From NCBI GenBank assembly GCA_025594325.1, contig JANHCV010000003.1, positions 62,001 through 126,000 on the forward strand: a stretch of 64,000 nucleotides of DNA. Direction: 5' to 3'. A program made the position numbers and the translations under genes. Positions within the stretch are counted from its first letter, which is position 1. Each line of letters opens with the position of its first letter. Of this stretch, positions 1 to 12,165 are shown piece by piece. The notes under the pieces are model-generated. The model saw only the letters and a program-made list of their open reading frames with translations, did no database searches and was not told where the DNA came from. Source of the stretch: Blastocladiella emersonii ATCC 22665 (taxonomy: Eukaryota > Blastocladiomycota > Blastocladiomycetes > Blastocladiales > Blastocladiaceae).

Positions 1-901
1 GCAGGCGCCCCACCACGGCGTCGGCACCGAGGAGGACCTCGCCCAGAGCCAGGTCAACGGCGGCGACGCCGTGCCCGAGCCAGATCACCACGCCGAGGGC
101 AGCGAGCAGCAGGAGGTCGACGGCGGCCATGCTCACGGTCACGCTGACGGACAGGCCGGGTCGGAGGACGCCTCGTCCATGCCCGAGATGCTCGACTTTG
201 CGGCCGAGAAGGGCGACGAGTTCGCGTGCCCGGACCGCGTCGGCGGCGTGGGCGTGCGCGACGCTGAGGTCGACGAGGTCGAGGCCAACAACGTGTTCGG
301 GCTGGGCCGCGCCCTCGCCGCAAAGCTCCCCAGGGAGTACTGCGAGACCCTCGTGCGCATCAAGCGCGACCTGCCGAACGTGCTGATCGACTTCGTGGGC
401 CAGTACTTTGGGTACTCGGCCGCCCCAGGCGAGTCGGTCCTGTCGCACGAGGCCGTGGAGCGCCTCGCTGCCTTCGTCCGCGTGCACCGCAAAGCGCCCG
501 GCGAGATCGCCCTGATGGGCCTCATGTTCAACACGGCCGCCACCGTCTCGGACAAGCGCGAGGTGCGGGTCCTGTACAACAAGCAGTACGCCAAGGACAT
601 TGCCGAGGGCACGGCCTCGTTCGCCACGGCGCTCCGCGTCATGTTCCCGGACCTGTTCGACACGCCGGAGCGGGTCGCCGACGTGGTGCCATACCTGCAG
701 TACCTGGCGCGCATCGATGACGCGTTGGTCGTCGCGGCGGTGACCCGGCGCGAGGACCCGGACGTGCCGTCGCGCCAGCTCGCGGCCGCGGCGCTGCTGC
801 ACCTGACGGCCAACCAGTTCGTCGTCGCCGACGAGAAGCGCAGCGACGCGCTCATGGGGATGTACTACCTGATCAAGTTCATCGGCCGCGAGTCCCAGTA
901 G
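1..901 (+). CDS. Unrecognised paralogous family, member 1 (5' end outside window)
   Basis: An open frame runs from the left edge to a TAG at 899-901 (299 residues visible), so the start lies upstream. The first 65 residues are a His/Glu/Gly-rich low-complexity linker. The rest is a roughly 230-residue domain shared with the genes at 10017-11291 and 27098-29162. Shared blocks, in order: a GDxxACP-like motif, RIKRDLPNVLIDFVG, VPYLQYLARIDDAL, SRQLAAAALLHLT and the C-terminal GMYYLIKFIGR. No signal peptide, membrane segment or catalytic signature is visible in this part. I do not recognise the family. The domain looks alpha-helical (regular Leu/Ala spacing), which is inference. An AT-richer stretch follows the stop, consistent with a 3' UTR. 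Confidence 0.8.
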   Translation, partial: QAPHHGVGTEEDLAQSQVNGGDAVPEPDHHAEGSEQQEVDGGHAHGHADGQAGSEDASSMPEMLDFAAEKGDEFACPDRVGGVGVRDAEVDEVEANNVFGLGRALAAKLPREYCETLVRIKRDLPNVLIDFVGQYFGYSAAPGESVLSHEAVERLAAFVRVHRKAPGEIALMGLMFNTAATVSDKREVRVLYNKQYAKDIAEGTASFATALRVMFPDLFDTPERVADVVPYLQYLARIDDALVVAAVTRREDPDVPSRQLAAAALLHLTANQFVVADEKRSDALMGMYYLIKFIGRESQ

Positions 902-3900
902 TAGCGGTCCGCGGCTGTTTGTTATTAGTTTTCTGTTTTGTTTGGTTGCTCTCGAGCGTTGTACATATACACCTAATTTGCTCGGATACCGCTCGTTTTC
1001 TCATTTGAAAGGGTTCTGCGCGTTGCTGGCCTTGCTGCCGCGGCTGCTTGAGGTGACCCGCCGCCACGGCGACAGTCGTGGTCGTCCATTGCGAGCACCT
1101 TTCAAGGGTAACGATGTATTGCCGAAAATCCTTAGGGATACATTGCACAAGACCGTGAAGCGACCGTTTCGGGCCACGGTTTCCCGGTCGAAGAGCGGGA
1201 AACCGCCGAAGAAGATTGCGGGTGAGGAGCAAGAGCGCAACAACTCTTGGTGGCCACGGCTTTGATCAACTCCTTCCGGTTCTTTGACGCAGCGGAGCCC
1301 TTGCCGTAGTCGAGTTGAGACACGAGCTGGCGGTTGCTCTCGACGTCCGGTTGATCATGAGCGAGCTCGCGGGGAGGAATGTGGCGAGGGGCACGGTGAT
1401 GGCGAGCCCGGCAACGAAGAGACTGGCCGGGTAGAAAATGGGGTTCTGCGTTTGCGTGAGTCTGGCGAGCGGGAGAGACCTTTGGCCAAGCCGTACACGT
1501 CGCCGACGACTCAGCGCGAGGACACGGAGCGAGGGACTAGACTCACACCTCGACGTGGGCGAGCGGCTTCACAAGCGGGAACACCCAGGCGACGATAAGT
1601 GTGAGGGCACCGAGGCGAGACTACGTGATGGGCTCTATGGCGGCGTTGGTAATACACGAGCCCGCCAAAGGCATCAATCGAGCTCGCCAAAATTGGATCC
1701 CGGCACGTAAGAAACTGCTAGCATGAGTCCGTACTCACAGAGTTGCGTAGCGGAAGAGCAGAAGGTTTTTGAGGAAGCGGTGCAAGACAGGGGTAGCGTG
1801 TAACCGGCCGTCGCATTCTCGGTTGCACGGGAAGGGTACATTTTCAGGTGTTGGCGAATTCGTAGCACTATGAGTGACCTGAGAGATCGCAGTCCGAGAG
1901 CACGGCGCGCTCAAGTTCGGCCTTGCTATACTGCGCCGCCGGTCGGCGTGTGCTCACGGTCTGTCCAGTACAAGGCCCGCTTAATAAGTTTCAGCAAGTT
2001 ACGCTAGCGATTCATTGGTTTTAATGGAGTATGGCGCTGTGTCAGTGAGGCCAAGCGGAGAAGCGAGCGTGAGGGCTCAAGCAAGCCCCTTCAGTTCGCC
2101 CGTGGCGCACCCCGTAGTCCACGCTGTGGCGCAACACGTCTCGGGTCGATGAGCACGAGGCAAGGCATCCCTCAAGGCGACAGACGAAAAGTGCGACGAG
2201 GAACGGGAGAGATCGAGTCCGACAGCGCAGCGTGTACCGCGCGCCCAGCTTCAAAGGATGCTCAAGCCAGGTGCCGCTGAACCAAGTCGCGATACGGGCA
2301 GAACCTTGACAGCGTGACATGGCGAGAGGTGCGATCCATGAGACACTAAGTAAAGCGTGTGAGTGAAACTGGGAGAGCCGAGCTCGAGCGGTCAAGAAGG
2401 CGCGACTCGGCCTCGCAATGACCGTCGAGACGTGACGGTGAGCATGGTCGCGGAGACTCGGGCCGCGAACAAGTCTTACCGTGCTGAGAGGATTGTTGGT
2501 AAGAGAGAAGACCGAGGGACACATCTATAAAGTAGCAACGCAAGCGCTGTTCCAAAAACTGACTCGACCCCGACACTCGCCGTGGAACCCCACACGGCGA
2601 GCGAGCGGTCACGTCGAACGACACCCTCCTGTCCACGCACCGCGCACCCGCCGCGACGCTCGACGACCACCACCCACCAAACGCCCACACGACCTCCGCA
2701 CCGTCCTGGTGCCAAGTCCCGAACCGCTTATGCGCGTGTATGATGAGCACGGCGGGGAAGCGGGCCGAGGCACCGGAGACTGGTCGCGAGAGGTCCAGCC
2801 GCCCGCAACAAAACTGCGTGCACGTCGATGCGCGGAACCGCAACTGACGGCGAGAACCCGGACACTCCAGTCAGATACGAGTCCGGGCGCAGTTGGTCAC
2901 GGACAGCTCGAGGCGCTGCACACACACCTCCACCGAAGGGCTCTGCCCGCGCGCACAGAGCACGCGCGACCGGAACGGTAGCAAAAACGGACCGAGGACT
3001 GCAACGAGACCAGACGTCTCTTCAGCGAAGGGTTGGGGAAGTCAGCCGCCCGCCCCCGGGTCGGCGACACTCCTTACTACCAACAACGGCAGCCTGCGGC
3101 GCAGTGGATCGGCGAGCAGCGAGATGTGTGTGTTGCATGGAGTGGGGATGTGGATCGGAGCGGCTGCGACGGGCAGCAGATGCGCGAGAAGAAATGTCGT
3201 TGCCATACGCTTGGGATCGAGTTGCATGGGGCGGTGGCGAATGAGTAAGCAGTGTAGTAAGGAAAGGCTTGCGGGGCTCTGGAGAGCGGGAGAGCAGGTG
3301 CTCGGCCGGGCGCGCGCTTTGTACGCGGGCCGGAAGAGCACGGGCGAGCGCGGCCCGCGGTGCACGCGTCCGCCGCACGATTATTCCGGATCCGTTGCGC
3401 CAAGTGCGCCTGGCTGGGTGCCCGAGCACCGCTTCCGGCGGAACGCCATCGCGCTGCGAAACGCGCGCAAAAATGTGTCGCAGCGGCGGCGGGAGACGCG
3501 TTTTTTGCTCACCTGAAAATCACGTGTGCGTTTGGAGACATTTTTCGGAAGCAGGGAGACAGCTGCACGTGCAGCGCGCGAACGCCGTCGACCCTCGAGT
3601 TTGCAAGGGACAAGCACCGTTCTTGCAGGAGGCGAGCCTGCCCGACGTCCCAAAAAAAAAACCGTAAGCCTCGATGGAGTAGCCAGACGCGAGACTAAGC
3701 CGTCACGGCGTTGGGGGCTAGTTCTGGACAAAGCTAGGAAACCGCTTGGGCGGTGAGTTCATGGCCAGCTCAAAGTTACCATCGCCGGTCAAAGCTCGAA
3801 AGCGACCATATTGGCGTCAGCTCAACGGTTGCAAGTCGCAGTTTTGATGCGTGTGAGGTCGCCGGACGGCGCCTCGTCGATGAGAAACTGTCAGGCGAGC

Positions 3901-4049
3901 GTCGGAGGCCAATTTCGAGTGTAGATGCAAGGAAGAGAGGTTTGGCGTGTGGTCTGTGGAATTTTCGGGGGTAACGCCTGCGACGCCGAGCAGCACGGGA
4001 TCCCGCTACAAATCCCGCTACGGGGCCAAACGTGCGGCGGCCCGTGGAG
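902..4049. other. Gene-poor region, no supported gene
   Basis: About 3.1 kb with no reading frame I can defend on either strand. The frames present are arginine-rich by-products of high GC. It includes a possible relic at 3130-3250, where the minus strand has ATG-CAA starts like those of the decayed F-box-like copies described elsewhere. No RNA gene or promoter was recognised. Confidence 0.5.
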
Positions 4050-4981
4050 TTTGGTCACGAACCAGCTTGAGAACCCCGACCTGAAGCTGATGCCTGACAT
4101 CGTCAAGGGCCAGATCAAGACGCCGCTCCTTGGCAAGGCGACGCGCTCCATCATGGTGTCTTCCCGCGACAGACCCGCCGTACCTGTGCCTCGAGCTCTA
4201 CGTGCAGGTCATCCACAAGCTGCTGCTCGGGCGGTACGCGGCGACGGTCGCCAACACCCTGCTCGTGGCCAAGGACTTCAACCTGACGGCCGATCGGATC
4301 GCGGCCCGGCCGCAACCGCGCGGAAACTGCCTGCACGTGTACATGTAGAGCCTCAAGGAGCTCGGCAAGCTCGAGCGGCTGCTGCTGTCGGTGTTCGTCG
4401 AGAACTGCACGGCCATCGACCGCGTCTACGTCTCGTCTGACAACACGCGCGGCAAGCTCAACTATTCGCCGAGGGGTGCGGCCTGCGCCAGGTCGTGTCC
4501 ACTAACGGCGTCCTCAGCACCGAGACCACGTTTAACCACACACCGAGATCGACATGGTGCTCGACATCGAGACGGCGCGCAACACCATTATCAGCGAGAT
4601 CCAGGACACGATGCTGCGGCGCGGCATAGCCATCGACCCGAGCCACTTCATGCTGCCGCTCGCTGATGTGGCGGCGTACACGGGCGAGGTGTTCGGTAGC
4701 AGGCGGGTCGGCGCGTCCAAGTTCAAGGACTCGATGCTCATGCTGGCCAGCGTCGTTCGAGAAGTACACGAACCACAACGTTGACGCGTCGCTGTGCTCG
4801 AGGCGCGACCCAATCAAGGGCGTCTCTAAGGGCGCCGTCATGGGCACGCTCATGCATGCCTGCCGGGTCGGGCCTCATCACGCTCGTGCAGCAGGTCAAG
4901 TCCAACACTGTGACCCGCCCACCTCTCGTGCTTGATGTGTCTGACTTGTGCGCTGCTTCGGGCCGCGTCGCGGCCCCATGA
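4050..4981 (+). pseudogene. RNA polymerase III largest subunit (RPC1) C-terminal fragment, decayed
   Basis: Reading the plus strand across frames gives an ordered series of peptides that fits the C-terminal third of the Pol III largest subunit. In order they are VKGQIKTPLLG, LELYVQVIHKLLLG, SLKELGKLERLLL, EGCGLRQVVSTNGVLSTETT, IETARNTIISEIQDTMLRRG, IDPSHFMLPLADVAAYTGEV, FKDSMLMLAS, FEKYTNHNVDAS and GSGLITLVQQV. The order and spacing are those of RPC1 homologues. At least five frame changes (near 4170, 4465, 4540, 4755 and 4850) and a TAG at 4346-4348 break it. The N-terminal two thirds, including the catalytic NADFDGD region, are absent. It is therefore a 5'-truncated, dead copy; the functional gene must be elsewhere. 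Confidence 0.75.
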
Positions 4982-5032
4982 TCACCGTCGGCGCGACCCG
5001 CTCGCTGGTCGTGGCCGGTTAATCGAACGTCC

Positions 5033-5078
5033 GCATGCGAGTGAAATTTGTGGGTGCATGCGAGTGAAATTTGTGGGT
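5033..5078. repeat. Tandem 23-bp direct duplication
   Basis: Two perfect head-to-tail copies of a 23-bp unit (5033-5055 and 5056-5078) that begins GCATGCGAGTG and ends TTGTGGGT. It lies just downstream of the RPC1 pseudogene in non-coding sequence. Confidence 0.9.
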
Positions 5079-5299
5079 ATACACGTGTCTGCGCTTGAAA
5101 CGAACGGATTTAGTCCGGATCAATGTCAACATCGTCCTGCTTGCCGCCTCGCGTCCACTCCATAACTTGCGTCGACTCCGGCTAGTGATCTTTCGCGGCT
5201 GACGGCGCAGGACGTAGCCTGTGTTCCGCACTGAAGGTAGCCATGAGGTGAGGTTCATGGGCGGCAAGGCGCAGTTCGCTCCCGAGGCGACGAGGCCAT

Positions 5300-6187
5300 G
5301 AGGGACTCAAAGAGATCTGAACACGTTGACGAGAGACAAACGGGAATAAGATCACGTCGCTGTGACGGATGGGCGGTTGTATACTTCTCCGAAACACTCC
5401 GAGTACGGCACCGCGCGAGGGGCGAGCGAGCTGACGGCGGACCGATGCTGGGCGACGAGAAAGCGCTTGACGCGCCGCTTGACCGTGTCGATGGCGGAGA
5501 GACAGCGAGGCAGCTCGGACAGGCTAAGGATGGCGAGAGGTCGCCGCCGCGGGCTTGCGGAACTCGCCGAGCGTGCCGGACTTGATGAACTTAAGGTCCG
5601 AGGAAGTGCAGCGCGCGGGACGAGCGAGGACCTTGGCCCTGCTGTTGCGGCCATGGCCATCGAGTCGGATCCGATTTGAACGATCGGGCTCGATGCCGCT
5701 GTGCACGACGTGAGCGACGGTGACGACAGGTGGTCAGGCGCGAGGATCTTGGTCATCGAGTCGATCAACTTGGACGATGTCATGCGGTAGTGAGTGAGCG
5801 AGCAGCGCGCACCGGCACCAGCCGGCGCACCTGAGTAGGTCGATGGCCACAGGCGGCCACGGCCGACATCGATCGATAGGGATCTCACGCGAGCGCGGCG
5901 CGCGCAAAGTCGTGGACGAAAAGCTGCGGGTGAGTGAGATCGGGACGATCGTCAAGACTAGCGATCAAGCCGCCGATTGTCCAGGAGAAGGAGGAGAGAA
6001 AGTGCGGAGCAGTTGGCTGTCATCGTGTACGGGCGCGCGAGAAGCGAGCTCCGAGCTCCGAGCACCTAAAGCCAAGTCAAGGCGAAGCTGCGCGAGTTGG
6101 CTCACAGTGTGACATGGCGGCGAGCTCGCGCGGAAGGTTGATGAGGCTCGGCAGCCGCATGGTAGATGGTCGCCGGTCGGATTGCAT
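5300..6187 (-). pseudogene. Decayed F-box-like family gene (relic)
   Basis: An ATG at 6185-6187 (minus strand) opens a peptide that starts MQS and contains LPSLINLPRELAAM. This resembles the start of the genes at 55089 and 56433 (LMQSKQRALPRLPLELIESIL) and is broken shortly after. Further along the same strand (about 5890-5980), peptides such as LDDRPDLTHPQLFVHDF are of the type seen in this family, in another frame. No continuous frame survives. The call rests on the start motif and general character, so it is tentative. Confidence 0.35.
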
Positions 6188-6571
6188 GGAGTCTTTCATG
6201 TCTTTCATGGCATGCTACGTGGCACTGGAGCGCCAGAGTGGAATGCGGGGGAAGGCGACCAAGATTGCCGCCACGACGAACGCCACTCGGTTCGGTCAGC
6301 CTGGGCAACGTGCGCGTGTTCGGCGCGGGTCGGCGGCGCGGGTCAGCGAGATCATGTTTCCACTCCATTCCAAGGATGCTTCCGAGCCCGAAATGGGATT
6401 AATGCGGCATTCAAACATGCTTGAGCGGCGGCGGCGGTGTTCCGCACGCCGCAGTAGCTGGGCTGCTAGCCGTGGACGCGGCCATCATCCTCTTGTAACC
6501 GGTGGTTGAGGGTGATCCATTTGAGCGGCAAGGACTGACATCAGACTGTCGCTGATTGTCTCCCCGCGGTG

Positions 6572-6589
6572 ATTAATTAATTAATTAAT
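6572..6589. repeat. (ATTA)n microsatellite
   Basis: Eighteen bases of alternating ATTA/TTAA, an AT island in a GC-rich non-coding stretch. Confidence 0.9.
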
Positions 6590-8399
6590 GCGTGCCTCGC
6601 ACCGGTCACGCGAAAGTCACCCGACCTGAGCGCGACGCGTCGCGTGTCTCCTCTCCCGAAGCGATTCTCGCGCCACGCGGCAAGTCTTCCTCTTTTATAC
6701 TTTTGCTGCAAATGTATCGCACCTGACTCGCTTGCACCTGCTGCAACTTCACGGAGACTTGCAGCGACGGCAGGCGCCTGCCCTCGCGCACGCACCCTCC
6801 CCACCCGCGCTCCTTCCCCCTTCTCCGCACGCCCTGCGCCGTGCAGTCTCTCTCCTCCACCACCACCACCACATGCAATGCAACATGAAAACCATCCAAA
6901 ACCCCGCGCTCGGCCGCCTACCGCGGCGCGGCGCGCGACTACACGTCACTCGACAACCGCAGCCCGATCCGCTCGTTCTCAAGGTGTCGTCGGTCGTGAG
7001 GTATCCTGGTACGCTGCCGCGTGGCGCGACCGCCCCTCGCTCTCCCTCGTGTAGATGCCCCCCGGTGCGGGCCTAGTACCCTCCTGGCCTAGTTCTCTCC
7101 CTCGGCACGCCCTTTGCGGCACGAGCCCTCGCCGTAAGGAAGCGTACGCACCGCCCACACCTCCCCCATCATACGCTCGTTCGCCCCGACGTATGCTGCG
7201 GCGGGTCCGTGTGTGGCGCGGCTGGCGGGGGTCTCGGCCGTTGCGGAGGGGCTAATGAAGGGAGGCAAACGGTGTGGCGGCCGAGTAGGTGGCGGGTAGT
7301 GGCCCATGGACCTTTGCGTCTGTTGGGCGGAGCGGCTGGACCCGATCCAAAATACTACCCGTCGTACAGAAACGCCGCCCGCGCTGCACCGGGGCATCCG
7401 CGCTCAAGCCTGGCGCAGGTTCTCGACCTCAGCAGGTGCGCTGGTGAAGGTGATGGCCGTGTGCGCTTGATTGCTGACTCATGGCCCTCCCGCATGCAGT
7501 TCGTCATCATCCGCACGAAGCCCAAGGCGCGCCTGACCACCCGATCGGGCGGGGAGGCTCACTTCACGCGGCCCCAAGTCGGCGACCCGTGGCATTTCCA
7601 AGGTTCCGCGCCCACGACCTGCCGCCGCTCTGACCAGTTCAACTCAACTCACGCTTGATCCCGTAGAATCAACAGCCAAGTCCCGCGACACGCACCGCTG
7701 TGTTGTACTGCGTCGAGTCGTTCCTCGTCCCGCCCGACATCCTCAAGAAGATCAAGTACATGCCGTCGACGACATCATCAAGAACGACGGTCCAGCAGCT
7801 CGTCTCGGGCAAGCTGCCGCCGCGGCCCACCAAGCTCAAGCTGCACGTCGTACATGTTCCAGCTGGTCCGATCCGCTGTTGGATGCCACGTTTCGGGGGA
7901 ACGGCCAGCCAAGTCGGTCAAGTTCCAGCCCGCCCACGGCGGGAACCAGTCGCGAGAAGGAGGTCCGGAGCGTATCTATACGAATACATTCATCACTGTC
8001 CACGACGCCGTTTTTGTAATCTTGAATGGTTGTGACTAACGGCTTCAGGCTCGAGCCATCCATCCACACCACAGGACATATTTTGGGACCGCGAGAATCT
8101 TGGAGACACCCTTGAAGGCATCCGGGGTCACGCAAGTGGCCGCGTCTCGGTTCCAACAAACCCGTGAGTCAGCACGAGGTGAGAATCGTCCGTTGAAAAA
8201 TCATCGTTTCCAGAGAAACCAACGCACGAAGGTCTCGGCGACCTGCTCGCGTTGCAGCGGCTCAAGCAGGTCGTTGCCTTTTCGAAGGAGATTAGCGACA
8301 AAGGCCAGCCCGCCCGAGACGACGCCGTCGACCACCGATTCCGCGATTTGAACGCGTAATGCTCACACTCGTGATTACAGAGGCACGTTAAGATTTGGA
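6590..8399. other. Gene-poor region with possible coding debris
   Basis: No intact gene. Around 7500-7900 on the plus strand there are protein-like peptides in shifting frames (for example ESFLVPPDILKKIKYMPS at about 7709-7765 and QFVIIRTKPKARL at about 7498-7540), which suggests the debris of a gene I could not identify. The rest reads as random GC-rich sequence. Confidence 0.3.
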
Positions 8400-9251
8400 C
8401 AAGCTGCGCTGGGTCGACGGTGGGCTCAAAGCCTTGGAATGTAAGAAGACGTGGAAGCCGAGCTCGCGGGACCCATGATCGAACTGGTTGTCGGCGTGCG
8501 ACGTCGACGGAGCGCAAGGTCGAGGGTCGCAAAGAGTTGAACTAGTGGCTGAGCGCGCCAGAGAAGCGCATTTTGGCCCCGAGGATGACCAAGCTGGTTG
8601 TTCTGAAGGGCCGTATGCAGCAAAGAGTACTGTGCAGCTGTGAAAGCGCGAGCACCAGACGGCAATCCCTGCGGAAAGGGCAGAGTGCTAAGGAAAGGCC
8701 GCAACTGTGGAATCGATGGGCTGCCGAGCGTTCAGCCTAGCCCATCGCCGTCGCTCCGAGCATGATGAGAAGGAGCGTTGGGAGCGAGTCGAGGCGCGGG
8801 CAGGTGATTGAAAGGTCGAAAAAGGCAGATCCGGGTCTGTTTCTGCAAGAGTGTGTAGTATCGTGCCCGCTGAGCTGGATCCGGTCAAACAGGCAGCGCG
8901 CAGGCGATACGAAGAGCGAGCAGCGTTGGTCCCGAAAACGGCGTTCCAGGACCGCGGGAAGCGAATCGGGTCGATCGTTCCCCATCAGCGAGTCCACAAG
9001 ACGCTTGTCAGCGTTCAAGGTGACCCTCAGGAGGCACAGAATCGACTTGCTGGAGGGTCGCAGCTGCTATCAGGTCGGACTGATGCGGGGATCCGCCCAA
9101 CAAGCGAACACTATGCTCCACAGAATGAAGGCAAGTCGAAGCGGCCGGCGCAGAGGATCCTGCGCGGCTAGGCCAGCGCGAGGACCGGATCAACGACGTC
9201 GGACGGTAACCTCGCAAGTGTGAGCAGTGGAGGGCCAGCCTCGCTTTGCAT
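8400..9251 (-). pseudogene. Decayed F-box-like family gene (relic)
   Basis: A minus-strand ATG at about 9249-9251 starts a peptide MQSEAGPPLLTLARLPSDVV, matching the MQS...LPxEVV start of the local F-box-like family, and then meets a stop after 27 codons. Downstream, peptides such as LVDSLMGNDRPDSLPAVLERR and LLHTALQNNQLGHPRGQNALL occur in different frames. I read this as a dead copy; only the start motif is convincing. Confidence 0.4.
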
Positions 9252-10016
9252 GGTGTCTTTCATGACGGTTCGGTGAGGGTGGTTGGAGGAGAGGAGGAGG
9301 ATCGGCCGCGAAGGGTTGGGCGAGGTCGGTCGACGCTTGTGAGCGCCACGTCGATGCCCGATGTACTCGACGCTCCCGCCCCTTCTCAACTACTCTCAAG
9401 CGACGGAAACCAATGGATTCGAGACTTGAATTGCTGCACATCATCGATCCGTTGCTATTCTACGTCTACGTCGCATCCCACGCGCACGGCCAGCCCGCTG
9501 GCGTCGTGGGCTCCGAGCAACCCGCATCGGCCACGTCGCTATGCGCAACCAGCATCGGCCACGTCACTGCACCGGTATCCCGAGCAGTCATGCGCTGATG
9601 CGACGATGCGTTCATGCGAGCCGCGCCAGTCTGGCAACGTCGCGATGCTCGAGCTGTGACCCGAGATCAGGGTGGTGCGGGTCAGCGGCGGCGCGATGCT
9701 CTTGGTCGTCGATTTCGAGGCCTGCGGTCCTCACCCTCGATGCTGCACACCTTGTGCTGGTCCCGGTGTGCTGTTTTCCGATCCCGCCACCACAACCCAC
9801 TCGCGCTCCCTCCTTTTGCGACCGATCGAGATGAACATCGCGCTCGGACGATCAGCCTCCCCGTCTGAGGCAAAATCAGGATTCTCGAAGCATGGGGGAG
9901 GAGGCGTGCGTAATGAGCAGCTCAACGAATACAGTCCATGTGAGGTGAGAAAACGAGGAACTGGGTATATACAGGCGGGGCGAAGGCCGCCACGCACATC
10001 AAAATGAATCAACTAA

Positions 10017-11291
10017 CTAGAAGTCAAGGCGGCTGACCGCGAAGAGATAGTAGAGCGCGATGGGCGCGTCGCGGGCAAAGCGCGTGTCGGTGCGCGAGTC
10101 GTGCACGTTGGTGCCCGTGAGGTGCAGCACCGACAGCGCCGCGAGGGACCGCGCCGCGGCGCCCGGGCCACCCGGCTCGGACTTGGCGCCGAACTGCATG
10201 TCCGCGTCGTGCACGCGGCCCATGTACCGCAGATACGCGCCAAAGTCGGCCGCGTGCTGCTTGGTGCGGAACGACACGCCGCCACTCTGCTGCGCCTGCT
10301 GCTGCTTGAAGCGCAGCATCGGCTTGAGCTTGGCGTCGAGCGCCGCGATCGCCGACTGCAGGACCGGATCGCGCGGCAGGCCCGAGTAGTTGTTCTGGGC
10401 CGCGCCGAGCTCGAAGCGGGACACGACGTACTGATACACGTCCGAGTGCTCGCGGATCTCGGCGGCAATCTGGTGGATGGCCGCCGGCGAGAGCGCCTTC
10501 TCGGTGCGGAAGTCGGTGAGCTGCGGGCCGAGGAAGTCGACGAGGACGGCTGGCATGGTCCGCTCGATGCGGCGCAGCGTCTGGTACTCCCACTCGGGCA
10601 TCTCGTCGCCGTCCTCGTCGTCCTCGTCCTCGTCGCCCTGGTAGCGACCCGAGCCGAGCTGGTTCGTGTCGATGAGGCGGAACACCTCGGTGCTGCGTGT
10701 ACCACAGACGCCCGGGCACGCGAGCGGGTCGCCGTTGCGCGCCATAAAGTCGAGGCCCGCGGCGACGCCGGTCAGTTGGGCAGCCTGCTGCTGCTGGCGG
10801 CAGCCGCGACTGAACAGCTGGCCGAGTCGCGCAGCGGCGCCGGAACCGGCGGCGGGAACAGCGAGAGCGGCGCGGCGAACGGCACACGAGGCCGACTGCG
10901 CCGCGTGGCGAACCGCGGCAGCCGCCGCATGCACGCGCGCGCCGGCCTTGGAGTTCTTGGTGGTGGTCTTGGGGCCCGACGACGACGCGCAGTGGATGCG
11001 CTCGGTCGAGCTGGTCGGTGTCGAGGCCACAACGCCCGAATCGGCGAGGTTGCCGACCTGAGCGAGCGGAAGCGGCTGCTGCGACCCGGTCGAGGAGCAG
11101 GCCACGGCGGGATGGCCGGCCGAGACGGGGCGAGTAGGTGCAACTGCGCCGGAGGCGGCAGGCGAGCCCTTGGAGAGAACATGGGCCGCCATCGGAGCAG
11201 TGCGAGATGGCGAAGAGAACACCTGCGTGCGCGCGCGGGCACCGGTCGGGAACGACGACGACACCATGGAGAGCTTGGCGAGGAGCGACAT
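10017..11291 (-). CDS. Unrecognised paralogous family, member 2
   Basis: Single-exon frame of 424 residues. I chose the ATG at 11289-11291 because it sits in a CCGCCACC-ATG-T context and follows an in-frame region that reads like 5' UTR; the frame itself extends further upstream. The first 170 residues are Ser/Ala/Arg-rich low complexity with no clear signal peptide. The C-terminal 245 residues form the domain shared with the genes at 1-901 and 27098-29162: GDPLACPG, RIERTMPAVLVDFLG, GAYLRYMGRVHDAD, ARSLAALSVLHLT and ALYYLFAVSR. An acidic run (DEDEDDEDGDE) is inserted early in the domain. Function unknown. It stands alone, with no obvious operon-like or divergent partner. Confidence 0.8.
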   Translation of the reverse strand: MSLLAKLSMVSSSFPTGARARTQVFSSPSRTAPMAAHVLSKGSPAASGAVAPTRPVSAGHPAVACSSTGSQQPLPLAQVGNLADSGVVASTPTSSTERIHCASSSGPKTTTKNSKAGARVHAAAAAVRHAAQSASCAVRRAALAVPAAGSGAAARLGQLFSRGCRQQQQAAQLTGVAAGLDFMARNGDPLACPGVCGTRSTEVFRLIDTNQLGSGRYQGDEDEDDEDGDEMPEWEYQTLRRIERTMPAVLVDFLGPQLTDFRTEKALSPAAIHQIAAEIREHSDVYQYVVSRFELGAAQNNYSGLPRDPVLQSAIAALDAKLKPMLRFKQQQAQQSGGVSFRTKQHAADFGAYLRYMGRVHDADMQFGAKSEPGGPGAAARSLAALSVLHLTGTNVHDSRTDTRFARDAPIALYYLFAVSRLDF

Positions 11292-12165
11292 GGTGGCGGT
11301 GGTACGAGGTGCGCGGGTGCGAACGTGTGTGTGTGTTTCGTCGTGCGGGGAAGCTTGTACGAGACTGTACAAGGGGTACTCGGGGAAGCTTGCGTTGAAG
11401 GCGAACTTGAGAGTACCGGGTAACCAAGGCGAGGCAAGGTCGAGGGAGCGGGAGGAAGAGTGCCGGGGCGATCTCGAGCATTTGTAGGGTTCGCTGCTGT
11501 TCAAGGCTCCGCTCGGAGGGCATGCACGCATGCACACTCTTGACTGGCTTGCCCCACTTCCACTCGCTGCGTAGAGTCTGCTAATGATGCAGCGAAGCCT
11601 CCTCTCCTTCATTATTCGGTTCAAGGGAAATCTGGTTAGGTCGATTTATTGCTGTCGCGAAGTGCGTGTGTTGTGTTCCGCAGTAGCAGCTCTCGTGCTG
11701 AGCTGTCGATCTGTTTGACGACTGCGGACGGATCAATGCACCCTCACTTACTCCCCTAGTTTCTTCAAATGGGTCATAGTGTGAGTTAGCAGCATGACCC
11801 TCCCGGTGTGAGACATTTTGACTTGCGCGAGATGAAGACGCGTCGTGGCTTGCGCCACAGTCACGCGCCGGCTGCGAGACACTTTTCGCTTACCCCCACG
11901 TCGCCTCACAACGATCAGCTTACGTGCTGGACCTCGTCGTTCCCGGACAATAGAGTGCTAATCAATACATTGCCTACCAAAAGTCGCGTGCCAACCGTTT
12001 GCTGGCCGAAGGCGGCCGAGTCGTCGGCTCGTGCCTGACGGCGATTGCGCATGAATTTGGAAGCCATCTCGCTTTTTTCGTACTGGGCCGTGACACGCGA
12101 CTCATTCAGTCCGTACCCGAGCATGTGAAATGTGTATTCAACAAGTTGTCGCGTCAACGACAACT
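11292..12165. other. Intergenic region
   Basis: Upstream region of member 2 (minus strand) and 3' flank of the next minus-strand gene. At 11806-11895 two copies of a GAGACAYTTT-type motif flank an ACGCGTC core (GTGTGAGACATTTT and TGCGAGACACTTTT). The same motif recurs near 18640 and 20432. No gene seen. Confidence 0.5.
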
